Source of the DNA: Parcubacteria group bacterium Gr01-1014_72
GTDB lineage: Bacteria > Patescibacteriota > Minisyncoccia > Phycocordibacterales > VMFH01
Direction of reading: 5' to 3'
Assembly: GCA_007375925.1 (NCBI GenBank)
Contig: VMFH01000002.1
Span: 1 to 25,770, forward strand
Length of the DNA: 25,770 bases
In this document: in pieces, positions 20,425 to 25,770 of the stretch
Position numbering within the stretch: the first letter of the stretch is position 1
Layout of the letters: each line of letters opens with the position of its first letter
Translations under genes and position numbers: made by a program
Notes under the pieces: model-generated
Seen by the model: the letters and a program-made list of their open reading frames with translations, nothing else
Told to the model about the DNA's origin: nothing
Database searches by the model: none

Positions 20425-21330
20425 TTACACGCGATGCTCCCCGAGGAGCGCCTTGATGCGCTCCTCCGCTGGTGGGTGAGTAGAAAAAATACGATTCATA
20501 AAACCGGTAAATCCCTCTGCGCCGAAAGGACTCGCAATGAAGAGGTGGGCTGTCGCATGGTTCGCCCGCACCATTGGTCGTCCGTATGCAGAAATTTTCC
20601 GAAGCGCGGACGCAAGACCTTCGGGATAGCGGGTGAGAAGGGCGCCTGAAGCATCCGCGAGAAACTCGCGCTTCCGTGAAATTGCAAGCTGGATGAGCTT
20701 GCCGATAATCGGCGAGAGGATGGCGAGAAGAATTGCCGCGATGAGGAGGAAGGCGTGCGCACGTCCCCCACCGCTGTCACGCCGTCGCCCTCCAAAGTGG
20801 GACATACGCAAAAACAAATCTGAAAGGAGCGCGATGAGCCCAACAAGGACAACGACAACGGTTGCAACGAGAATGTCGCGGTTGCCGATGTGGGAGAGTT
20901 CGTGCGCAATGACCCCCTCCAACTCGCTTCGCTCAAGCGTCGCGAGGAGCCCTGTAGTCACCGCCACGGCAGCATGTGCCGGGTCACGCCCCGTCGCAAA
21001 CGCATTCGGCGCCGGATCGTCAATCACATACACGCGGGGTATCGGAAGACCCGCGGTGATGGAGAGGTTTTCCACAACATTGTAGAGGTCTGGCGCTTCA
21101 CTCTTCTCCACCGCCCGCGCACCCGAAACCGCGAGCGCAATTTTGTCCGACCACCAGTAGCTCGCAAAGTTCATAAAAATACTTATGAAAACCGCCACGT
21201 ACAAAACCTCCGGAGCGTTATAGGCCACCCGAAAGGCCCAGCCGAGGGCGATAATCACAATAAAAAAGACGGACATAAGAGCCCACGTCTTCCTAATATT
21301 CGCATCACGATGAGTGTAGATGGTAGACAT
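20425..21330 (-). CDS. htpX: Membrane zinc metalloprotease HtpX (M48B)
   Basis: 301 residues. Zinc motif H143-E-L-S-H147 in VIAHELSHIGNRD, with the third ligand Glu-222 in KREFLADASG. Two N-terminal hydrophobic segments (about 15-35 and 41-60) and two after the zinc site (153-172 and 192-212) give the HtpX topology with a cytoplasmic active site. The DDPAPNAFATGRDP segment before the zinc site and the C-terminal STHPPAEERIKAL are diagnostic of M48. HtpX degrades misfolded membrane proteins. It lies directly downstream of lemA, a pairing common across bacteria. Confidence 0.96.
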   Translation of the reverse strand: MSTIYTHRDANIRKTWALMSVFFIVIIALGWAFRVAYNAPEVLYVAVFISIFMNFASYWWSDKIALAVSGARAVEKSEAPDLYNVVENLSITAGLPIPRVYVIDDPAPNAFATGRDPAHAAVAVTTGLLATLERSELEGVIAHELSHIGNRDILVATVVVVLVGLIALLSDLFLRMSHFGGRRRDSGGGRAHAFLLIAAILLAILSPIIGKLIQLAISRKREFLADASGALLTRYPEGLASALRKISAYGRPMVRANHATAHLFIASPFGAEGFTGFMNRIFSTHPPAEERIKALLGEHRV

Positions 21331-21372
21331 GGAGGAGCTTACAGCTTCAAGCTGTTAGCTTATAGCTAGTAG
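21331..21372. repeat. AGCTT/TAGCT-type intergenic repeat
   Basis: The 42-bp gap between lemA and htpX is imperfect repeats of the kind TTACAGCTTCAAGCTG, TTAGCTTATAGCTAGTAGCT and AAAGCTGA. It is also rich in AGCT palindromes. Confidence 0.6.
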
Positions 21373-21936
21373 CTAAAAGCTGACTTTGACTGGCTCCTTC
21401 GCCGCCGCCTCTTCTTCCCCTTGGAGATCAAAAAGCTCCATTTTGCCGAAACTAAAAGCGCCCGCGATTACATTGCCTGGGAACTGCTCTATCGCTGTGT
21501 TGAGGTCGCGCACGTTGCCGTTGTAGAAACGGCGCGCCGCCTGGATTTTGTTTTCGGTATCAGAGAGTTCGCGCTGAAGCTCGGCAAAATTTTGATTGGC
21601 TTTGAGATCCGGATACGCCTCGGCAACAGCAAAAAGAGACTTGAGCGCTCCGGTAAGCATATTTTCCGCTCGGCCGTGTTCGGCCGCAGTGCTCGCCCCC
21701 ATCGCGGCGCTCCGCGCCTTCGTCACATTCTCAAACGCGGAAGACTCATGCCGCGCATACCCCTTAACCGTACTCACGAGGTTCGGAATGAGGTCATAGC
21801 GGCGCTTCAGCTGCACCTCAATATCGCTCCACGCCTCCTTCGTGCGATTCACGAGTGAGACGAAGCGGTTATAGGCAAAGATAGCCCACAGAACAATTGC
21901 GACAGAAACAATGAGAAAAATTGTGCTGATACCCAT
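21373..21936 (-). CDS. lemA: LemA family protein
   Basis: 187 residues, standard length. One N-terminal transmembrane helix (GISTIFLIVSVAIVLWAIFA), then the LemA helical domain with NRFVSLVNRTKEAWSDIEVQ, LKRRYDLIPNLVSTVKGY, KARSAAM, LKANQNFAELQRELSDTENK and ARRFYNGNVRDLNTAIEQFP. Its biochemical role is not established; it is often next to HtpX, as here, suggesting membrane proteostasis or envelope maintenance. A TATAAT at 21968-21973 (minus strand), flanked by GTGT/ACAC, is a likely promoter -10. Confidence 0.95.
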   Translation of the reverse strand: MGISTIFLIVSVAIVLWAIFAYNRFVSLVNRTKEAWSDIEVQLKRRYDLIPNLVSTVKGYARHESSAFENVTKARSAAMGASTAAEHGRAENMLTGALKSLFAVAEAYPDLKANQNFAELQRELSDTENKIQAARRFYNGNVRDLNTAIEQFPGNVIAGAFSFGKMELFDLQGEEEAAAKEPVKVSF

Positions 21937-21993
21937 AGTTGTGAGTGCTTAAAATGCTAATGTGTCTATTATACCACACAGTGTCCGCAAAAA

Positions 21994-22579
21994 TCACTTC
22001 GCAAAAACAAGGGTTTTCGCCAAACTTTCAAGGAAGTCCGCAACCGAATTTTTATCCATTCCCACAGTAAACGAACTGAAAATATATGCGTAGTCGCCAT
22101 GGAGCACGTTCACAGAAACACTCGGGCCCCCATCTCCACCTTCCTCAATCACATAAATTCGGTTGGAGCCAATGGCGACATCCTTTACAACTCTCAACGA
22201 TGGGCAGCCGGGACCCTCTTCCAAGGCTGGCGGACATGAAAATGGACCTCGTATGTGAGACATGGTCTCCGATGCCATGCTCACATAGAATGTTATAAAA
22301 TCATTTGGAATCTTAGTGAGAGAAACAATAAACATTCTCCCTGTCTTTGTAGGGTTCTGAATAACATAGTCTGGTGGGTATCTGAACTCAAATCCATACT
22401 CATCATTGCGGATTGCGGTAGGTTTTCCATTCCGCCATTTCATCTTTTTTCCTTATCTCATCTTTCTGAATCGGTTGATTTTCCAGATTTTTTCTTATCA
22501 CTACATACCCACCAGCAAGAACAATGGCTATGATAAGCGCGACGAAAGTGGGAGCAATGGCTTTTTGCGAGGGTTTCAT
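21994..22579 (-). pseudogene. Membrane-anchored hypothetical protein, frameshifted by a 7-bp duplication
   Basis: Two frames together make one protein. The first starts at ATG 22579: MKPSQKAIAPTFVALIIAIV, a single hydrophobic helix, then a charged linker reading DEMAEWKTYRN. The second holds the soluble domain NDEYGFEFRYPPDYVIQNPT to the stop at 21994. At the joint ATTGCGG is present twice in tandem (22405-22411 and 22412-22418, plus strand). Removing one copy gives the continuous, sensible ...EWKTYRNDEYGFEFRYP.... The soluble domain begins like many small extracytoplasmic CPR proteins (YGFEFRYPPDY) and has a cysteine pair (SCPPALEEGPGCP). Function unknown. It could be a true frameshift, a slippage-switchable gene, or an assembly error. 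Confidence 0.75.
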
Positions 22580-22641
22580 TTTCTTTATGCTTCCCTACAA
22601 GCTACTCCGCCAGCTGGCGGACTACAACCTACAAACTATTG
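22580..22641. repeat. Intergenic CTACAAGCTAC-type repeat with a small GC palindrome
   Basis: Short imperfect repeats (CTACAAGCTACT, CTACAACCTACAAACT) are interrupted by the perfect palindrome TCCGCCAGCTGGCGGA (22606-22621), a shorter relative of the TCCGCC...GGCGGA element at 17159 and 23040. Confidence 0.6.
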
Positions 22642-23007
22642 CTATTTCGCCCGTGACTCAAGCCGGCCTACCCGTCGCTCTAGAGCGGTAAAATCATCAT
22701 AACTAACCTTCTGACGCAAATCGCCCTTAATAACGACTATATCTTGTTTGATGACAGAAAGGTCTCCTTGCATAACAGAAATATCTCCTTGCATCAGAGA
22801 AATGTGTACGGACTGTTGTTTTACATTTTCCGTGAGATCTGCGAGCACATCAAAAATTCGTGAAATCTGCTCCGAGTTCAAGACCGCCTGATCCGCAACG
22901 ACTTTGAGACGACTTTGATACTCCTCTCCAAGAGAGCTCATGTGCCGTCTTATTTCTTTCGTCTGCGCTGTAAGTAGTTTTTTTATGTTTTCCGACTTCC
23001 TTTTCAT
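22642..23007 (-). CDS. Coiled-coil hypothetical protein, 121 residues
   Basis: Starts MKRKSENIKKLLTAQTKEIR. Heptad-rich helices run over most of the length. The segment SLMQGDISVMQGDLSVIKQD then VVIKGDLRQK consists of near-repeats of a 7-residue unit (h-x-G-D-h-x-h). The C-terminus VSYDDFTALERRVGRLESRA resembles that of the partial protein at 15-308, so the two are probable paralogues. No function is known; the repeats suggest a trimeric or dimeric coil. A TATACT (23015-23020, minus strand) ends 8 nt before the ATG, so the mRNA is likely leaderless. Confidence 0.75.
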   Translation of the reverse strand: MKRKSENIKKLLTAQTKEIRRHMSSLGEEYQSRLKVVADQAVLNSEQISRIFDVLADLTENVKQQSVHISLMQGDISVMQGDLSVIKQDIVVIKGDLRQKVSYDDFTALERRVGRLESRAK

Positions 23008-23023
23008 AAACAGCAGTATACCA

Positions 23024-23090
23024 CACCCCCGTCCCGCTATCCGCCTCCGTCAGTTGACGGATGGCGGAGCGGGACGGGGGTGCCTTTTTT
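23024..23090 (+). terminator. Long terminator-like hairpin carrying the 29-bp palindrome
   Basis: Outer 15-bp perfect stem CACCCCCGTCCCGCT (23024-23038) / AGCGGGACGGGGGTG (23068-23082), then CCTTTTTTCC on the plus strand. The apex (23040-23068) is the exact reverse complement of 17159-17187. The T-tract is on the plus strand although both neighbouring genes are on the minus strand. On the minus strand the hairpin lies between groEL and the coiled-coil gene and might still stall or protect transcripts. Confidence 0.75.
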
Positions 23091-23120
23091 CCTTATACTT
23101 ATACAGAAACCTTATACTGG

Positions 23121-24773
23121 TTAGTATTCTCCCATCCCTGCGCCCGCTCCGCCGGCTGGCGGATTCTTCTCCTCCGGCTCCTCAGCAATCGCGACTTCCG
23201 TCGTAAGCAAAATGGCCGCGGCGGAGGCGGCATTCTCAATGCCAAGCCGCGTTACCTTCACGGGGTCAATAATGCCCGCCGCGAGCATGTCCGGTACCCA
23301 CTCGTCTTTGAGTGCGTCGTACCCAGCGTTCCCCTTCGCCTCACGGACCCGCTCCACAATGACCGACCCGTCGTCCTTGCCAGCATTCACCGCGATTTGC
23401 TTCAGAGGCGCCTCAAGCGCCTTGAGCACGATACTGAATCCAATCTCAAATTCCTGTCCGACACCCTTCTTCTCTTTCTCTTTCTCGAACCACTCGCGCA
23501 CCTTCGCCGCGGCGCGAATGAACGCAACTCCGCCGCCCGCAACAATCCCCTCCTCAATCGCGGCCTTCGTCGCATTCACCGCGTCCTCAATCTTGAGCTT
23601 CAAATACTTCATCTCGGTCTCGGTCGCGGCGCCGACGCGGATAACCCCGACACCCCCCGAGAGCTTGCCGATACGCTCGTCCAATTTTTCAATGTCAAAT
23701 TTTGAATCCGTCTGCTCTTTCTGCTTTTTGAGCTGTGCGACCCGCTCATCAATGTCCTGCGTCCTGCCTTTTCCGCCGACAATGACCGTCTTGTCCTTCG
23801 TCGCAATAACCTTGCGCGCGCGGCCAAGCACATCAAGCCCCGCATTCTCAAGCTTCACGCCAAGCTCCTCCGAGACCACCTTCCCTCCCACCATGGTCGC
23901 AATATCGCCGAGAAGTTCCTTTTTCCGGTCGCCATAGCCGGGCGCCTTCACCCCAAGCACACTGAAAGAACCGCGCAGCTTATTGAGCACGAAGGTCGTC
24001 AGCGCCTCGCCCTCAATCTCATCCGCGACAATGACGAGCTCTTTCTTTCCCGACTGCACGAGCTTCTCCAGAAGCGGCAGAATTTCCTTCACGGAGGAAA
24101 CTTTCTTATCGGTTACGAGAATGCTCGCATCGCTCATCTCCGCCTCCATCCGCTCCGAGTTCGTGATCATATAGGGCGACGCGTACCCCTTGTCAAACTC
24201 CATGCCCTCCACCACCTCGCTCAGAACGCCCGTGGACTGCGACTCTTCCACCGTGACGACACCGTCCTTCCCGACCTTCTCAATCGTGTCCGCGATGATG
24301 GCGCCGATCTCGGCCGATTCGGCGGCGATGGTCGCGACCTGCTTGTACTCATCCTTGCCTTTGATCGGCTTCGCGATGTCTTTCAGGGCCTTCACCGTAA
24401 GCTCCGTCGCTTTCTCAATCCCAGAGCGAACCGCCATCGCGGAAACGCCCATGGTCGTCTGGCGAAGGCCTTCGGAAACGATCGCTCCCGTGAGTACGAC
24501 AGAGGTAGTCGTCCCGTCGCCCGCCAGATCATTTGTTTTGGTCGCCACTTCCTTCGCAATCTCGGCGCCCATATTCACGAACTTGTCTTTGAACGAAATT
24601 TCCTTTGCGATAGAGACGCCGTCGTTCGTGATGGTCGGGCTCCCGTAGCCCTTGTCCAACACGACGTTCCGACCTCGCGGGCCAAGGGTGATCTTCACCG
24701 CATCCACAACGCGGTCTACACCCTTCTTGAGAGCCTGCCGCGCCTCCTCATGAAAAAGAATTTGTTTTGACAT
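23121..24773 (-). CDS. groEL: Chaperonin GroEL (60 kDa)
   Basis: 551 residues from Met at 24773 (MSKQILFHEEARQALKKGVD); a more upstream in-frame Met would add repeat-derived sequence. ATP-dependent folding chamber. Conserved blocks: TLGPRGRNVVLDKGYGSPTI, NDLAGDGTTTSVVLTGAIV (with the ATPase Asp), VEEGMEFDKGYASPY-like VEGMEFDKGYASPY, GGVGVIRVGAATETEMK and EEGIVAGGGVAFIRA. The C-terminus is not the usual GGM repeat but NPPAGGAGAGMGEY. The codons for PPAGG contain the palindrome TCCGCCGGCTGGCGGA (23149-23164), so a small repeat element may have shaped the tail. groES lies upstream, separated by a 210-bp repeat region. Confidence 0.97.
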   Translation of the reverse strand: MSKQILFHEEARQALKKGVDRVVDAVKITLGPRGRNVVLDKGYGSPTITNDGVSIAKEISFKDKFVNMGAEIAKEVATKTNDLAGDGTTTSVVLTGAIVSEGLRQTTMGVSAMAVRSGIEKATELTVKALKDIAKPIKGKDEYKQVATIAAESAEIGAIIADTIEKVGKDGVVTVEESQSTGVLSEVVEGMEFDKGYASPYMITNSERMEAEMSDASILVTDKKVSSVKEILPLLEKLVQSGKKELVIVADEIEGEALTTFVLNKLRGSFSVLGVKAPGYGDRKKELLGDIATMVGGKVVSEELGVKLENAGLDVLGRARKVIATKDKTVIVGGKGRTQDIDERVAQLKKQKEQTDSKFDIEKLDERIGKLSGGVGVIRVGAATETEMKYLKLKIEDAVNATKAAIEEGIVAGGGVAFIRAAAKVREWFEKEKEKKGVGQEFEIGFSIVLKALEAPLKQIAVNAGKDDGSVIVERVREAKGNAGYDALKDEWVPDMLAAGIIDPVKVTRLGIENAASAAAILLTTEVAIAEEPEEKNPPAGGAGAGMGEY

Positions 24774-24983
24774 AACAGTACACGATGCAAATATACGAAT
24801 GATATGAGTGTACACGATGCAAATATACAAATGGATGCGAATGAAACGAATGGGGAGTACATTCAATTCGTATCATTGGTATAATTTGTATATTAGTATC
24901 GCTACACCTACCCCATTCGTATCATTGGCATAATTCGTAGATTCGTATCGCTACATTATTATTATTTTGTAATTTGTGTCGTG
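24774..24983. repeat. Tandem repeats in the groES-groEL intergenic region
   Basis: A 210-bp gap with two direct copies of TACACGATGCAAATATAC (starting near 24779 and 24811) followed by AAATG-like ends. There are also two direct copies of a roughly 42-bp unit beginning ATTCGTATCATTGG and ending GTATCGCTACA (about 24867-24908 and 24918-24956). The units themselves are built of ATTCGTAT-like short periods. No gene is present. Confidence 0.8.
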
Positions 24984-25316
24984 TTACTTTATAACTGCCG
25001 CAATTTCACTCTCCCGCACAAGCGAATACTCCACATCGTCAATCTTTATCTTCTCCCCCCACTGAAAGAGAACTGTCTGCCCCACCTTCACCCTGATGGG
25101 AACAAGCTTGCCGTCCTCGTACTTTCCTTCACCAACGGCAATGACGGTGCCGCGCTTCGCGCCGCGGTCATCGCTCACCGTTTCAGGGATGATAATGCCC
25201 GACCTGCTTTCCTCGCTCTTCTCAATCTCCCGAATGAGGACGCGGTCGCTAAGAGGAACGATTCTCCCCGAAGAAGCTCCCGAAGCCCGTTTCGCTTTCA
25301 CTTTTTTCGCCTTCAT
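24984..25316 (-). CDS. groES: Co-chaperonin GroES (10 kDa)
   Basis: 110 residues. The GroES fold is seen in IVPLSDRVLIREIEKSEESR, the mobile loop SRSGIIIPETVSD (ending with the IIIP GroEL-binding stretch), RGTVIAVGEGKYEDGKLVPI, VKVGQTVLFQWGEKIKIDD and EYSLVRESEIAAVI. It carries a basic N-terminal extension of about 18 residues (MKAKKVKAKRASGASSGR) before the domain; typical GroES is about 95 residues. No internal start was seen after this extension, so it is probably translated. It caps GroEL, encoded downstream. Confidence 0.96.
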   Translation of the reverse strand: MKAKKVKAKRASGASSGRIVPLSDRVLIREIEKSEESRSGIIIPETVSDDRGAKRGTVIAVGEGKYEDGKLVPIRVKVGQTVLFQWGEKIKIDDVEYSLVRESEIAAVIK

Positions 25317-25369
25317 AGATTGTGCGTGAATTACCTGCTTATACTAATAAATATGCTGATGAGGGGCAC

Positions 25370-25397
25370 ATTATAGTGCATCTCTCTGTATTGTCAA
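25370..25397 (-). promoter_or_regulatory. groES-groEL promoter
   Basis: Minus strand TTGACA (25392-25397), 16-bp spacer, TATAAT (25370-25375), both full consensus. The -10 is flanked by GCAC/GTGC. The leader to groES is about 46 nt. No CIRCE element (TTAGCACTC-N9-GAGTGCTAA) was found. Confidence 0.85.
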
Positions 25398-25417
25398 CGA
25401 AATCTCGTAGCATGGAA

Positions 25418-25474
25418 TCCCGATTTTGATTCATCAAAATCGAGGATCCGCGATTTCCTAAAAGGAAATCGGGA
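25418..25474. repeat. Double-hairpin element with alternative pairing
   Basis: Two adjacent perfect hairpins, CGATTTTGAT-TC-ATCAAAATCG (25421-25442) and CGATTTCCT-AAA-AGGAAATCG (25451-25471). The outer sequences TCCCGATTT (25418-25426) and AAATCGGGA (25466-25474) can also pair with each other. It lies between the divergent promoters of groES and the gene at 25598. Confidence 0.65.
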
Positions 25475-25512
25475 CTTGAAACCTGAAACATAGAAGATGG
25501 AGGAAGAGCGGC

Positions 25513-25539
25513 TTGACAATGTATATATAGTAGTATATC
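25513..25539 (+). promoter_or_regulatory. Promoter of the partial gene at 25598
   Basis: TTGACA (25513-25518), 15-bp spacer, TATATC (25534-25539). The spacing is one base shorter than in the other promoters in the window. Confidence 0.5.
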
Positions 25540-25597
25540 ACACGGGTAGGACTGGTACGCTGGTATGGCAAAAGGCTGACAAAAAGAAAGGTAAAGA

Positions 25598-25770
25598 ATG
25601 AATGATACAGTGGCGGCAACATTAAAAAAGCTGGTCGAGACTGGAGAACTTCGGTTTGCGGCTTTGCTGGCAGCGAAGCTTCTCCCCGAACCCAAACGGA
25701 GCGAGGAACTCACGGGTATCCTTGCGAGGTATGTGGAGGAGGGGCATCTCAACGGCGCGCGGGAGACAGC
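25598..25770 (+). CDS. Hypothetical protein, N-terminal part (runs off the window)
   Basis: ATG 25598 is preceded by AAGAAAGG at 7 nt, the same leader design as at 17808. The first 57 residues read MNDTVAATLKKLVETGELRF, AALLAAKLLPEPKRSEELTG and ILARYVEEGHLNGARETA. They are helical and alanine/leucine-rich, suggesting paired helices of a repeat or bundle protein. No family was recognised from this part. The gene continues beyond the last base. Confidence 0.65.
   Translation, partial: MNDTVAATLKKLVETGELRFAALLAAKLLPEPKRSEELTGILARYVEEGHLNGARET

Noticed and set aside
24774..24983. CRISPR array in the groES-groEL gap
   Set aside because: Only two imperfect copies of each unit, no regular spacers and no cas genes.
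25317..25410. CIRCE operator upstream of groES
   Set aside because: No TTAGCACTC-N9-GAGTGCTAA-like sequence; only a 4-bp GCAC/GTGC repeat around the -10.
25339..25752. Minus-strand frame of 137 codons at the right edge
   Set aside because: It covers the groES promoter and is antisense to the plus-strand gene at 25598, which has a promoter and Shine-Dalgarno; composition is that of a shadow frame.

Overview
The window looks like one end of a metagenome-assembled contig from a Candidate Phyla Radiation (Patescibacteria) bacterium, most likely Parcubacteria. This is an inference from gene content and sequence style; there is no 16S rRNA gene here. The reasons are: about 30 short, tightly packed genes of roughly 50% GC; few clear Shine-Dalgarno sites and two leaderless-looking genes; small proteins of types common in these genomes; and many intergenic stretches of degenerate short-period repeats and GC-rich palindromes. 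TGA is used as a stop, so this is ordinary code 11. Bases 1-16 match the 3' end of an Illumina adapter, so the left edge is an assembly artefact.

Layout. Positions 15-10802 form a long minus-strand block: a coiled-coil protein, an Rpe-like epimerase, a type IV prepilin, RpiB, a small membrane protein, GAPDH, a MYG1-family hydrolase, a VTT/DedA membrane protein, an ABC exporter pair, the lipid II flippase MurJ and an O-antigen-ligase-like/TPR membrane protein. On the plus strand, 10928-11648 encodes an RNase P RNA about 720 nt long, nearly twice the usual size, with large insertions. A second minus-strand block (11866-15982) holds the B12-dependent ribonucleotide reductase NrdJ, a DUF192 protein, MsrB and the tRNA-modification enzyme TsaC, whose gene carries an in-frame palindromic element. 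Region 16042-18219 is more accessory: a membrane metallopeptidase, two orphan small genes and a fragment of a second tsaC. Then come a VOC protein, a Doc-type toxin-antitoxin pair, tRNA-Ser(GGA), a structured non-coding stretch, a CDP-alcohol phosphatidyltransferase, HtpX with LemA, a frameshifted membrane-anchored gene, a second coiled-coil protein, groEL and groES. The window ends in a partial plus-strand gene.

Functionally this is mostly housekeeping: pentose phosphate and glycolytic steps (Rpe-like, RpiB, GapA), envelope building (MurJ, ligase-like protein, phosphatidyltransferase, ABC exporter), protein quality control (GroESL, HtpX, MsrB), dNTP synthesis (NrdJ) and tRNA maturation and modification (RNase P, TsaC).

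The most unusual feature is repeat and palindrome invasion of functional genes. RNase P RNA is expanded at several sites, one insert carrying the same CTGCGT-type repeat seen between genes. TsaC has about 23 extra residues encoded by a perfect 21-bp inverted repeat. The same 29-bp palindrome sits in opposite orientations at the tips of two terminator-like hairpins. The gap start codon lies in a long leader hairpin.
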